Positions 16,404 to 24,920 are shown, numbered from the stretch's first letter. The stretch: DNA of 64,000 nt from Solirubrum koreensis (GCF_039541855.1 NZ_BAABHA010000004.1:310001-374000); one strand, 5' to 3'. Made by a program: numbers and translations. The notes: generated by a model from the sequence alone, not told the origin.

Positions 16404-17456
16404 ATGGAAACCACCGTTCAGCAGCAAGTACAGGACTACTACGGCACCGAGCTGCGCACCAGTCAGGACCTGAAAACCAACGCCTGCTGCACCGACGACA
16501 TTCCGGCCGCCCACAAACGCATTCTGGCCCAACTGGAGTCGGAGGTGCTGGAGAAGTACTACGGCTGCGGCGTGTGTGTGCCCTCGGCAGTGGAAGGCCT
16601 CACCGTGCTCGACTTGGGCTCGGGCTCGGGTCGCGACGTGTATTTGCTGTCCAAGCTGGTGGGTGAACACGGCCGCGTTATTGGGGTGGATATGACCGAG
16701 GAGCAGCTGGCCGTGGCCAACCGGCACGTGCAGGCGCACACCGAGCGGTTTGGCTACGCCCGGCCCAACGTAGAATTCCGCCACGGCTACATCGAAGATC
16801 TGGCTTCGGCCGGGCTGGCCGATAACTCCGTGGACCTAGTGGTATCCAACTGCGTGCTAAACCTAAGCACCGACAAAGCCGCCACGTACCGCGAAATTTT
16901 CCGGGTGCTGAAGCCCGGCGGCGAAATGTTTATTGCCGATGTGTTTTCCGACCGCCGCATTCCCGAGACGCTGCGCCAGGACCCAGTGCTGTACGGCGAA
17001 TGCCTGAGCGGCGCGCTCTACATCGAAGACTTCCGCCGCCTGCTGCGCGAGTTGGGCATTCGGGACTACCGCCTCACCGCCCAGCGCCGCCTCAGCATCA
17101 ACAACGCCGACATCGAGCGGCAGGTGGGCAACATCAAATTCTACTCGATGACCATTCGGGCTTTTAAGCTCGACCTGGAGGACCAGTGCGAAGACTACGG
17201 GCAAGTGGCCACTTACCTCGGCACCGCGCCCGACGAGCCCCACGGCTTTACCCTCGACGACCACCACTTCTTCGAAACCGGCCGCCCCGTGCTGGTGTGC
17301 GGCAACACCGCCGACATGCTTACCCAAACTCGCTTTGCGCCTCACTTCCGCGTGCTCGGCGACAAAACCCAACACTTCGGCTTATTTCCCTGCGGCCCAG
17401 CCGCCACCTCCCCCGTTTCAGCTGCGGCCGATGCGCCAGCCGCTAGCTGCTGCTAA
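16404..17456 (+). CDS. arsM: Arsenite S-adenosylmethionine methyltransferase
   Basis: Methylates trivalent arsenic using SAM, first step towards arsenosugars. 350 residues: SAM-binding motif VLDLGSGSGRDVYLLS (about 68-83), GVDMTEEQL, and SNCVLNLS with Cys150, then YGECLSGALY with Cys200. The 50-residue spacing of these cysteines equals that of the catalytic Cys174/Cys224 pair of the algal ArsM. Cys28-Cys29 and Cys55/Cys58 supply the N-terminal thiols expected for the third position. The tail ends in SCC, another possible metalloid-binding site. It is convergent with the arsenosugar operon, only 5 bp from its last gene. Confidence 0.94.
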   Translation: METTVQQQVQDYYGTELRTSQDLKTNACCTDDIPAAHKRILAQLESEVLEKYYGCGVCVPSAVEGLTVLDLGSGSGRDVYLLSKLVGEHGRVIGVDMTEEQLAVANRHVQAHTERFGYARPNVEFRHGYIEDLASAGLADNSVDLVVSNCVLNLSTDKAATYREIFRVLKPGGEMFIADVFSDRRIPETLRQDPVLYGECLSGALYIEDFRRLLRELGIRDYRLTAQRRLSINNADIERQVGNIKFYSMTIRAFKLDLEDQCEDYGQVATYLGTAPDEPHGFTLDDHHFFETGRPVLVCGNTADMLTQTRFAPHFRVLGDKTQHFGLFPCGPAATSPVSAAADAPAASCC

Positions 17457-17461
17457 GGGTT

Positions 17462-18067
17462 TTACTTGCTCGTGCGGCTCTGCCACGCGAGCAGGTCGCT
17501 GGCCGTGTCCACGTCGCTAAGCGGGGGTAGTTGCGCCACGTGCAAACCCAAACGGGCGGCATCCACCAAGGTGGCCTCGAAAACGGTATCGGTGCTCCAG
17601 GTTTTGCCGTGAAAAAAATCGGGAATCAGCCGCCGCATGCCCAGTAGGTAGTATCCGCCGTCCAGCGCCGGGCCCAGCACCACGTCGTGGGTGGTTAGCT
17701 GCTCGAAGGCGTCCCGCAGCAACTCACCGGACAGTTCCGGGCAATCGGTACCGATGATAACAGCGGCTGTGGCACCGTTTTCGAATGCGGCGGTGAAGGC
17801 GTGCTGCATCCGCTCGCCTAATTCGCCAGCGGGCTGCGGCAGCTGGGCAAAGTCGTGCCAGGTGTCAAACTCCGACCCAGCGGCCGTTGGCTCGCCGGCC
17901 AGCCACAGGGTTTTGATAGCTTCCACGTTTCGGGCCGCGGTGTGTGTATGGGCCAGCAAGTCGCGGTAAACGCGCAGGGCTTCTGCATCGCCGATGGTGT
18001 GGGCGAGACGGGTTTTTACCTGACCGAGGGCCGGGTGACGGGCAAAAATGAGCAGATGATCTGCCAT
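17462..18067 (-). CDS. TIGR04282/DUF2064-type transferase of arsenosugar biosynthesis
   Basis: A 201-residue nucleotidyl/glycosyltransferase-fold protein. Signatures of the family: LLIFARHPALGQVKTRLA at the N-terminus, AVIIGTDCPELS in the middle, VVLGPALDGGYYLLGM and a final PPLSDVDTASDL. Members are encoded beside ArsS and the TIGR04283 glycosyltransferase in many bacteria, and are annotated in that context as arsenosugar glycosyltransferase; the exact reaction is not established from sequence. It is the last gene of the minus-strand operon, 71 bp after arsS. Confidence 0.9.
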   Translation of the reverse strand: MADHLLIFARHPALGQVKTRLAHTIGDAEALRVYRDLLAHTHTAARNVEAIKTLWLAGEPTAAGSEFDTWHDFAQLPQPAGELGERMQHAFTAAFENGATAAVIIGTDCPELSGELLRDAFEQLTTHDVVLGPALDGGYYLLGMRRLIPDFFHGKTWSTDTVFEATLVDAARLGLHVAQLPPLSDVDTASDLLAWQSRTSK

Positions 18068-18138
18068 TGGGTAATGCAGAGGAGGTCGAGAGAAAGCAGC
18101 CGCAACAGCGCAGCCTAAATCGGTGGTGCCGAATAGGC

Positions 18139-19188
18139 TTACGCCACCGTACCGCCGCAGCTAGAGCCGGCACCGGCCGTGCAGCCGTAGCAGTGCTGGT
18201 TTACCACAATGGCCCGCTTGCCCAGCGCAGCGGCGTCAAAGTCGCGGATGTGCTGCACGGGACTGGCCACGTACAGGTCCAGCATCTGGTTAAAGTCGCA
18301 GTCGTAGAGGCCGCCGTCCCAGCCCACCGAAATGGTGTTGCGGCACATCACGCCGGCGGCGGCGGCGGGGTTAAAGGCCGTCACCAGCTTCTCCATGTAG
18401 CCCGCGTAGTTGCCCGACTCAATCAGGTAATCGAGGTAGCGGCTGACGGGGATGTTGGTAATGGCGTACAGCTCGTTGAACACGATGCCGTGGTCTTTCA
18501 ACAGCACCCGCTTAAACTGGTCCTGCAAGCCCTTTTGGCCGCCCGGCAGGAACGCCCCGGCGGGGTTGTACACCAGGTTCAACACAAGCCCGGAATCCTC
18601 GTGGCCGTAGCCCACAGCATTCAGCATTTTCAGGGCCCGAATAGAATCCTCAAATACCCCGTCGCCGCGCTGGCTGTCGGTTTTGGCTGCGCTATAAAAG
18701 GGTAGCGAGCTTACCACTTCCACCCGGTGCTGCTTGAAAAACTCGGGCAGGTCGTGGTACTTCTTGTTGGCGACGATGATGGTGAGGTTGCAGCGCACCA
18801 GCACCTTACGGCCCAGCTTGCTAATTTCTTCCACAAACCAGCGGAAATCCGGGTTCATCTCGGGTGCGCCGCCCGTCAGGTCCACCGTCTGAATATCTGT
18901 TTGCGCCAGCGCATCCAGGCAGTACTGCATGGTTTCGCGGGTCATGATTTCCTTGCGGTCGGGTCCGGCGTCTACGTGGCAGTGCTTGCACACCTGGTTG
19001 CACATCTTGCCCACGTTAATCTGCAACACACTGGGGGCTACCGGCGTGAGCGGAAACAGATCGGCGTCCGCCAGCTTCTGATGAAACAACGGCAAGTGCA
19101 GCGTTTCGGCTACTTCGCGGCGCAGCACCGTCAGCTGGAAGGCCGAGTCAGCTAATTGATTACCCGTAGATTTTAAAGACTTAATCAT
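18139..19188 (-). CDS. arsS: Arsenosugar biosynthesis radical-SAM protein ArsS
   Basis: Radical-SAM enzyme that adds the 5'-deoxyadenosyl group to dimethylarsenite, giving the precursor of oxo-arsenosugars. 349 residues. The cluster motif CNQVCKHCHVDAGPDR (Cys63, Cys67, Cys70) is the CX3CX2C form typical of ArsS, followed by VDLTGGAPEMNP. The C-terminal half is the DUF3641-type domain (AITNIPVSRYLDYL, VMCRNTISVGWDGGLYDCDFNQML) ending in a Cys-rich CYGCTAGAGSSCGG. The start is the ATG at 19188. It lies within the minus-strand operon and faces arsM across one gene. Confidence 0.96.
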   Translation of the reverse strand: MIKSLKSTGNQLADSAFQLTVLRREVAETLHLPLFHQKLADADLFPLTPVAPSVLQINVGKMCNQVCKHCHVDAGPDRKEIMTRETMQYCLDALAQTDIQTVDLTGGAPEMNPDFRWFVEEISKLGRKVLVRCNLTIIVANKKYHDLPEFFKQHRVEVVSSLPFYSAAKTDSQRGDGVFEDSIRALKMLNAVGYGHEDSGLVLNLVYNPAGAFLPGGQKGLQDQFKRVLLKDHGIVFNELYAITNIPVSRYLDYLIESGNYAGYMEKLVTAFNPAAAAGVMCRNTISVGWDGGLYDCDFNQMLDLYVASPVQHIRDFDAAALGKRAIVVNQHCYGCTAGAGSSCGGTVA

Positions 19189-19276
19189 TATCGAAGTGAG
19201 AAGGCGGCCTCAGGAAGTGTGGTGGGCAACCAGTGAGATGTACGAGAAGCAGCGGCAAGCCGATTTACCCGGCCCA

Positions 19277-20164
19277 TCATTCGTAGAAATGCCGGAGCCG
19301 GCGAGTGGTGGTCAGCACAATCCAGTCGCCAAGCCGGGGCAGGTAAGTATGCACCAGCACAATAAGCAACCCCAAGGCGGAAATGACGGTTCGTTGCCGC
19401 CGCCGGCGAATGTGCCCGAGAATAATAGCCGCCACTTCGGCCTGGCTTTTCTGCCAGCGCGGCGGGCGGTGAGCAATAGGTACCGGCTGCCCGGCCGCGT
19501 CCAGCACCCGCTTGTCCGGGTCGTTCTGGGTAAAGCCGATGTGCACCACCCCAAAATGCACACCGGTGTCGGCCAGTTCCAGGCGCAGCGTGTGCGCAAG
19601 GTTCGACACGGCCGCTTTACCGGCGCAATAAGCCGAGCCGGAAGGCATACCGTTCAGGGCTGAAATGGAGGAAATGAACGTGACGCTGCCCTTGGTGCGA
19701 ATCAGCGCTGGCAGGGCCGCTTTGAGCGGGTACACGGTTCCGTATACATTGCTGTCGAGCACCTGCTTAAACACCTCGGGCTGCATATCGGCGAAATAGG
19801 CCCGCTGGGAAATGCTGGCGTTGGTTACCAATATATCCAGCCGCCCGAACGTGAGCACCGCCGTTTCCACCAGGGCTTCACAGGCGGCGTAATCGGTTAC
19901 GTCGGCCACGTAGCTCGTCACGGCAAAACCCGCCGATTCCAGCTCCCGAAGGGTATGGGCCAGCCGCTCGGGGCAACGGCCATTAAGCACCACGGCCGCG
20001 CCCTGCTGGCACAAAGCCCGCGCCGTTTCGCGCCCGATGCCGGATTCGGAGCCGGTAACAATGGCCACTTTGCCCGCAAACACGCCCTGGCCGGGCGTAA
20101 GCGGCACCGCTGCTACCCGCTGTGGTGCTTGCTCCGCAGCTATGCCGGGTTGAGCATCAAGCAT
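19277..20164 (-). CDS. Short-chain dehydrogenase with C-terminal membrane-binding segment
   Basis: A 295-residue SDR. Motifs: TGSESGIGRE for cofactor binding, LVTNASIS in place of the usual NNAG, SSISALNGMPSGSAYCAGKAAV with the YxxxK pair. The last 40 residues include a hydrophobic stretch (TVISALGLLIVLVHTYL) and a basic end, suggesting attachment to the inner membrane. The ATG at 20164 overlaps the stop of the epimerase gene by 8 bp, hence tightly coupled. The substrate is unknown; placement suggests it oxidises or reduces a sugar or lipid part of the arsenosugar product. Confidence 0.88.
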   Translation of the reverse strand: MLDAQPGIAAEQAPQRVAAVPLTPGQGVFAGKVAIVTGSESGIGRETARALCQQGAAVVLNGRCPERLAHTLRELESAGFAVTSYVADVTDYAACEALVETAVLTFGRLDILVTNASISQRAYFADMQPEVFKQVLDSNVYGTVYPLKAALPALIRTKGSVTFISSISALNGMPSGSAYCAGKAAVSNLAHTLRLELADTGVHFGVVHIGFTQNDPDKRVLDAAGQPVPIAHRPPRWQKSQAEVAAIILGHIRRRRQRTVISALGLLIVLVHTYLPRLGDWIVLTTTRRLRHFYE

Positions 20165-21161
20165 AGTGGTGGGCTTTAAACCAGTGAAAGGCTTCGGCAA
20201 TGGCTTGTTCGAGGCTGGTTTGCCGCAGGTTCAGCTCCCGTCGGGCCTTCTCCACGCTGAAGTAATGCCCGTCGCCCGCTACGGCGGCCATGGCGGAGTT
20301 CAGCTGCGCCGGCCGCCGGGTTAGCCGGGCTTTTGCGTCGCAGGCGGCGCCGTAGAGGCGGGCCAGGGGCGTAGGCACGGCGAAGCGCGGCGGGCGTACG
20401 CCCATTGTATCGGCCATCAGCGCAAAAGCCTCCTGGTAGCTTAAGTTTTGATTGCCGAGAATGTAGGACTCGCCGATGCGCCCCTGGCTGAGGGCGTTAA
20501 CCGTTGCGGCGGCTACGTCGTGCACGTGCACGTAGTTTTTACCGCCAGCCGGGTAGCCCGGCAGCTGGCCGCGGTAGAGTTCCAGCAGCAAGGCATTGGA
20601 GGTAGGTTTAGCGTCGCCGGGGCCGAGCATAAAGGTTGGGTGCACCAGCACGGCCGGTAGCTGCCACTCCCGCACGGCCCGCAGTACCCGCTCGGTGGCG
20701 GCCCGCTTGCTGTCCATGTAATCGAGGCCGTAGCGCTGGCCGGCGTAAGGCCGGGTTTCGTCGCCGGGTTGCTGCCGGCTGCCGAAGCCGAAAACGTTGG
20801 CCGTGCCCACGTACACGAAGCGGCTGACCTGTGCCTGCCGGGCCAGCTCCAGTACCGTGGCGGTTCCGCCGTCGTTCACGGCCCACACGGCCGGGTTACG
20901 GGCCGGATTTACCTGCGCCAGCGCGGCGGCGTGAATAACGGCCGCGCAGCCCTCGGCCAGCCCCGCTACCGACGCCGGCTGGCTCAGGTCGCCTTCGCGC
21001 ACGTCGATGGGCAACGAAGTGAGGGGCGGCAAGGGTGACTTACCGGTTACGCGGGCCGGACGCACCAGGGCGCGCACGTGGTAGCCGCGCGCCAGCAACT
21101 CCTGCACAAGGTGGCGGCCCAGAAAGCCGCCGGCACCGGTAACGAGTACGGTTGGCGGCAT
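20157..21161 (-). CDS. NAD-dependent epimerase/dehydratase (extended SDR)
   Basis: A 334-residue extended SDR. N-terminal VLVTGAGGFLGRHL binds NAD(P); YMDSK gives the catalytic Tyr/Lys; the substrate-binding C-terminal half has HPTFMLGPGD and YPAGGKNYVHVHDVA, as in dihydroflavonol-reductase-like and hopanoid-associated sugar epimerases. Its ATG shares one base with the stop of the glycosyltransferase gene upstream, and its end overlaps the following SDR. A role in modifying the sugar or aglycone of the arsenosugar is inferred from the operon, not from the motifs. Confidence 0.9.
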   Translation of the reverse strand: MPPTVLVTGAGGFLGRHLVQELLARGYHVRALVRPARVTGKSPLPPLTSLPIDVREGDLSQPASVAGLAEGCAAVIHAAALAQVNPARNPAVWAVNDGGTATVLELARQAQVSRFVYVGTANVFGFGSRQQPGDETRPYAGQRYGLDYMDSKRAATERVLRAVREWQLPAVLVHPTFMLGPGDAKPTSNALLLELYRGQLPGYPAGGKNYVHVHDVAAATVNALSQGRIGESYILGNQNLSYQEAFALMADTMGVRPPRFAVPTPLARLYGAACDAKARLTRRPAQLNSAMAAVAGDGHYFSVEKARRELNLRQTSLEQAIAEAFHWFKAHHYA

Positions 21162-21853
21162 CAGCGGTAATTAAGCAGGGCTTTGTACGTGCGGGCAATG
21201 CGGCTGGGCCGCACTTTCAGGAAGAACAGCGAGAAGGCCGTGAGGTTGGCAAGCTGCACGCGCAGCCAGCTGTTGGTTTCGTATTTGCGCGCCGATACCA
21301 CCACGTCGTGGGGTACAATCAGGAAGCGGGCCTCGCGCCGGATGCGCCGGATGATGTCGAAATCCTCCATAATGCAGTAGTACTCATCGAAACCACCGAG
21401 GCGCTGAAACAGGTCGCGGGTGATGAACAGGGTTTGGTCGCCGCCGCGGCTCATAATGCCCTCGAAACGGGTACCGTAGCTGTTGATTCGCAGTAACGGG
21501 TGGCGCGAGTCGAACCGAAACCGGTAGCAGCCCGCCGCGTAGCCTTCGCGCACCGCCCGCCGAATGGTAGTAACGTAGCCCGGGTGAATGCCCACGTCGG
21601 CGTGAACAAAGTACAGGATGTCGCCGGTGGCGTGCTGGGCGCCGTAGTTCATCTGACTCGCTCGGCCCGGCTTGGGGGAGCACAGCACCGTGGCGCCGGC
21701 CTGGTGCGCTACCGCTGCCGTGCCATCGGTGCTGTCCGCATCTACCACAATAATTTCCACGTCGTGCGTGGGGTCGTGTTGGCGCAGCTGCTGCACGAGG
21801 CGGCCAATATTGCCGGCTTCGTTGCAGGTGGGGATGATAACGCTTATGTTCAT
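21161..21853 (-). CDS. TIGR04283-type family 2 glycosyltransferase of arsenosugar biosynthesis
   Basis: A 230-residue GT-A glycosyltransferase: ISVIIPTCNEAGNI at the start, DVEIIVVDADSTDGT, KPGRASQMNYGAQHATGDILYFVHADV holding the metal-binding HAD, and GGFDEYYCIMEDFDI with the conserved ED. This pattern, including PGRAxQMNxGA and FLHADT-like HAD, defines the TIGR04283 group that accompanies arsS. The ATG at 21853 precedes MNISVIIP; upstream frame residues do not look coding. Follows the beta-barrel gene by 51 bp. Confidence 0.94.
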   Translation of the reverse strand: MNISVIIPTCNEAGNIGRLVQQLRQHDPTHDVEIIVVDADSTDGTAAVAHQAGATVLCSPKPGRASQMNYGAQHATGDILYFVHADVGIHPGYVTTIRRAVREGYAAGCYRFRFDSRHPLLRINSYGTRFEGIMSRGGDQTLFITRDLFQRLGGFDEYYCIMEDFDIIRRIRREARFLIVPHDVVVSARKYETNSWLRVQLANLTAFSLFFLKVRPSRIARTYKALLNYR

Positions 21854-21904
21854 AGAGTAAGAAAGAAAGGCGGAAGCAGCAGATTTTGGAGTCAAATGTC
21901 AGGG

Positions 21905-22999
21905 TCAAAAGGCCTCACCCAAGGTTAAGTAAAAGCCCGAGGATTCCCGCCCCAGGCCGTAGTCGAGCCGCAGATTCAGGTGGTCGCGGCGGTTCAGGGT
22001 AAAGCGCAGGCCGCCGCCGTAAGCCGTTTTGGGGCGGTCCAGGCGCAGCAGCTGTTGCTCGTTGCCAAGCGCGCCCACGCCGCCAAACACCACCGCGCCG
22101 AGGCGGCGGTACACATCGAAGCGCACCTCGCCCTGAAGCAAAGCCGCGTTTCGGTCGCGGTAACGGCCTTCGTAATAACCACGCAAACGCCTGGTGCCGC
22201 CGAGCGAAGACAAGGCATTGAACGGTGCCGAACCGTTAGTGAAGCTAGCCAGGTAATTAACGGCCAGCACCGCGTGCTTGTGCAGCCGGTGGTACGACGA
22301 TACATCCACCGCGTACCGATCGAAGTGCGTGGTACGGGGCGTGGGGCCTGTTTCGGCGGCCCGGTTGCGCACGAGCAAGCTCAGGTCGGCCACCACCCCT
22401 TTGGTGGGGAAGAAAACGTTGTCGCGTGAGTCGAAAAACACGCCCAACCCGCCCCCGGCCACGCGGCTGCCGCGGCCACCCGGCACCGCGCCGCTTTCCA
22501 GCAAGCCACCGGATTCTACGCTTGTCACGTCGTAGTCTTCCCACTGGTAGCGCAGGCCGGCGTACAGCTTGCCCCGCACCCAGCCGGGCACTACCCGCCG
22601 AAAGGCATTGAGCCGAATTCGGGGGAAATTAACGCCGTACAGCTCCCGCGGGCCTTGGTTTTCGCCCACGCCGTAGAAATAGTAGTTGTAGCGGTAGTAG
22701 CCCAGCTCGCCGTAAGCGTAGTAGTTGTTGCGGTCGTAAAACAGCTGAAACGGCAGGTACAGCAGCAATTGCTTGTTCTGGGTGTAGGCAACGCCGAAGG
22801 TCAGCTGCGAGGGGCGGGCATCGGGGTAGGCCGCGTCGCGCCGGAAACGCACGGTGGCCGCCAGGGCCGCGCCGTAGGCCAGCCGGGTTTCGGGCGTGTA
22901 ATACACCAGCGGCAGCGGAATCAGGGCCACGCGTTTGGGCACGCTGTCGGGCGGCAGCGCCAGCCTGGTTAAGCCCAGCAGGGTGGTCAGAAGCAGCAT
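21905..22999 (-). CDS. BamA/TamA-like outer-membrane beta-barrel protein, copy 2, in arsenosugar operon
   Basis: A 364-residue outer-membrane barrel: short signal peptide, LPLVYYTPETRLAYGAALAATVRF, repeated amphipathic strands, a GLGVFFDSRDNVFFPTKG segment typical of Omp85 barrels (VxYDxRDNxxxPxxG), and a terminal SGFYLTLGEAF. No POTRA repeats are evident. It is a paralogue of the protein at 10376-11467. It is the first gene of the minus-strand arsenosugar operon, 51 bp before the glycosyltransferase, and divergent from the DUF547 gene by 96 bp. A role in placing a product in or across the outer membrane is possible but unproven. Confidence 0.85.
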   Translation of the reverse strand: MLLLTTLLGLTRLALPPDSVPKRVALIPLPLVYYTPETRLAYGAALAATVRFRRDAAYPDARPSQLTFGVAYTQNKQLLLYLPFQLFYDRNNYYAYGELGYYRYNYYFYGVGENQGPRELYGVNFPRIRLNAFRRVVPGWVRGKLYAGLRYQWEDYDVTSVESGGLLESGAVPGGRGSRVAGGGLGVFFDSRDNVFFPTKGVVADLSLLVRNRAAETGPTPRTTHFDRYAVDVSSYHRLHKHAVLAVNYLASFTNGSAPFNALSSLGGTRRLRGYYEGRYRDRNAALLQGEVRFDVYRRLGAVVFGGVGALGNEQQLLRLDRPKTAYGGGLRFTLNRRDHLNLRLDYGLGRESSGFYLTLGEAF

Positions 23000-23095
23000 C
23001 GGGCAGAGGAGTTCTGAAGCCTTACGAAAACACCGGGGCGGGAAGTTTGCGGGGTCGTAAATCTTTTGCGCGCCCGAGGCACGTATATCCAGCGC

Positions 23096-23917
23096 ATGAA
23101 CCTCCCGCTGATTTCCTCTTCTGCTTTCGGACCCCGCGTGCTGGGGGCCGCTGCCCTTGTGGTGCTAAGCGCTTTTAGCGCTCCGTCGGCGCATAATGCG
23201 GCGCCGGTTCGCACAGCGGCCATTGCCAGGGCCGCGGCACCCGTCGACCACAGCGCCTTCGATCAGCTGCTGAAGAAGCACGTGAACGAAAAAGGGCTGG
23301 TTAACTACAAGGCCTGGAAAGCCGATCAGGCCGCGTTCAACCAATACCTGCAGCTGCTGAGCAAGAATCCGCCGGCGGCTGGTTGGAGCAAGGCCGAGCA
23401 AATGGCTTTCTGGATTAACGCCTATAACGCCTACACCATTCGGCTTATTCTGGATCATTATCCGCTGGAAAGCATCAAGGACATCGGCTCCAAAATTCAG
23501 ATTCCGTTTGTGACGACGCCCTGGGCCGCCAAGTTCTTCTCTATCGGGGGCGAAAAAACGAGCCTCGACAACATCGAGCACAGCATCTTGCGCAAGAAGT
23601 ACGACGACCCGCGCATTCACTTTGCCCTGGTGTGCGCCTCCATCAGCTGCCCGCGGCTGCGCAACGAAGCCTACACTGCCGCCAAGCTCAACAGCCAGCT
23701 CGATGACCAGGGCCGCGACTTCCTGAACGACCCCACCAAAAACAAGCCCGGCAAAGCCACGGCTCAGCTTTCCAAGTACTTCGACTGGTACAAGGGCGAC
23801 TGGGAAAAGAACGGACAATCGGTGGTAAAATGGGTAAACAAGTACGCCGCGACCAAGATGAACACCGACGCCAAAGTGACTTACCTGGACTACAACTGGA
23901 AACTTAATGCGCAGTAG
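23096..23917 (+). CDS. DUF547-family exported protein
   Basis: A 273-residue exported protein from the ATG at 23096 (the frame opens at a TTG at 23066). After a signal peptide of about 35 residues, the DUF547 signatures follow: AEQMAFWINAYNAYTIRLIL, SLDNIEHSILRKK, DPRIHFALVCASISCPRLRNEAY and FDWYKGDW. DUF547 is often discussed as papain-like (Cys in CASISCP, His in NIEH or RIHF), but no activity is firmly known. It is divergent from the arsenosugar operon; DUF547 proteins being near such clusters elsewhere is my recollection and should be tested. Confidence 0.9.
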   Translation: MNLPLISSSAFGPRVLGAAALVVLSAFSAPSAHNAAPVRTAAIARAAAPVDHSAFDQLLKKHVNEKGLVNYKAWKADQAAFNQYLQLLSKNPPAAGWSKAEQMAFWINAYNAYTIRLILDHYPLESIKDIGSKIQIPFVTTPWAAKFFSIGGEKTSLDNIEHSILRKKYDDPRIHFALVCASISCPRLRNEAYTAAKLNSQLDDQGRDFLNDPTKNKPGKATAQLSKYFDWYKGDWEKNGQSVVKWVNKYAATKMNTDAKVTYLDYNWKLNAQ

Positions 23918-23962
23918 GTCCGTGGCTCGTACGGCCATCATATGCTTAGGTCCTGGTAGGCA

Positions 23963-24598
23963 ATGAGAAGCTTTTTGGGCTTGGTGGCGTGTGTTACCGG
24001 CGTGGCTGGCGCAGCCATGGGCCAGGATCAGAAACCACAGTCCTCGTCGGCGGAAATCCGCCGCTACGCCATTGAAGTGGCCGGCGTGCGGGTGGGCACC
24101 ATGACGGCCACGCGCCAGCCGCCGTCGGCCGACGGCGAGGTGGTGTCGACGCTGGTGAGCGACGTGCAGGTAAACTTTCTGGTGTACCGCCTGAAGGTGT
24201 ATTACCGGGTCACCAACCGTTTTCGAAACGGGCAACTGCGGCTTTCCACCGTGGAAGCGCACACCAACCAAGGCAACTTTGCGTCGCGGGCCGAGTGGAA
24301 AGGCGACCATTACGACATCGTGGCCGACCAGTACAAGCACCGGTACCGCGCTCAGGAAAAGCAGCCGATTACGTACGCCGTTACCGATCTGTTTTTCGGG
24401 CCGCCCGGCCGCCGCACATCGGCTTACGCGGAATACTTCGGCGACTATTTCGCCCTTTCCCAAACCTCGCCCACCACCTACCGGGCATTGCGCGAGGGCC
24501 GCGAAGACGAGTACCAGTACGCCAACGGTCAGTTGGTCACCATCGTTAAAAAGAACCCGTTCAAAAACTTCATCATCCGCCTACTGCCCGCATCCTAG
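23963..24598 (+). CDS. Exported protein resembling the DUF6134/DUF3108 group, function unknown
   Basis: A 211-residue protein with a signal peptide (cleavage after AAMGQ). The rest is beta-rich (YAIEVAGVRVGTMTATRQ, VQVNFLVYRLKVYYRVTNRF, LFFGPPGRRTSAYAEYFGDYF), which suits a periplasmic lipocalin-like or DUF3108-like fold. No catalytic residues stand out. It follows the DUF547 gene by 45 bp in the same direction, so the two are probably cotranscribed. Confidence 0.75.
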   Translation: MRSFLGLVACVTGVAGAAMGQDQKPQSSSAEIRRYAIEVAGVRVGTMTATRQPPSADGEVVSTLVSDVQVNFLVYRLKVYYRVTNRFRNGQLRLSTVEAHTNQGNFASRAEWKGDHYDIVADQYKHRYRAQEKQPITYAVTDLFFGPPGRRTSAYAEYFGDYFALSQTSPTTYRALREGREDEYQYANGQLVTIVKKNPFKNFIIRLLPAS

Positions 24599-24797
24599 CT
24601 CGAAAGCCGGCCACGCGGCGCAATAGTTGGTTAATGCCACGCGCTAAACCGTAGCTTCGGCCGGCTACTCCGTGGATACGCGGCAACAGCTTACCATGCC
24701 AATGCCAGCCCAAACAACAACCAAGGCACTGAGCAAGCTGCATCTAAACAGTTATCTACAAGACAACAAGGCTGTTACACGGATAAGGACTTGCGCT

Positions 24798-24843
24798 AAA
24801 AAAGCCGGGCCAACCACTTCAAAACAAGTGGTTGGCCCGGCTT
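24798..24843 (-). terminator. Intrinsic terminator of the tRNA gene
   Basis: An 18-bp perfect stem (24802-24819 with 24826-24843), 6-nt loop, followed on the minus strand by six T. It begins 4 bp beyond the tRNA 3' end. Confidence 0.9.
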
Positions 24844-24846
24844 ACG

Positions 24847-24920
24847 TGGGCCCAGCTGGAATCGAACCAGCGACCTACTGATTATGAGTCAGTTGCTCTA
24901 ACCGATTGAGCTATAGGCCC
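24847..24920 (-). tRNA. tRNA with CAU anticodon, probably tRNA-Ile2 (or elongator tRNA-Met)
   Basis: Full cloverleaf of 74 nt including the discriminator A. The acceptor stem GGGCCTA pairs with TGGGCCC, the D-arm has AGCTCAATCGGTTAGAGC, the anticodon arm is ACTGA-CTCATAA-TCAGT, and the T-arm has GGTTCGATTCC. CCA is not encoded. The acceptor GGGCCTA equals that of Bacteroidota tRNA-Ile(GAU), and the ACTCATAATC loop is seen in Ile2 tRNAs whose C34 is changed to lysidine; hence Ile2 is favoured over Met. Confidence 0.93.

Noticed and set aside
24205..24240. CGTTTTCGAAACGG resembling the LacI-type operator
   Set aside because: Lies inside the coding sequence of the exported protein at 23963-24598 and lacks the full CGRAAACGNTTNCG spacing.
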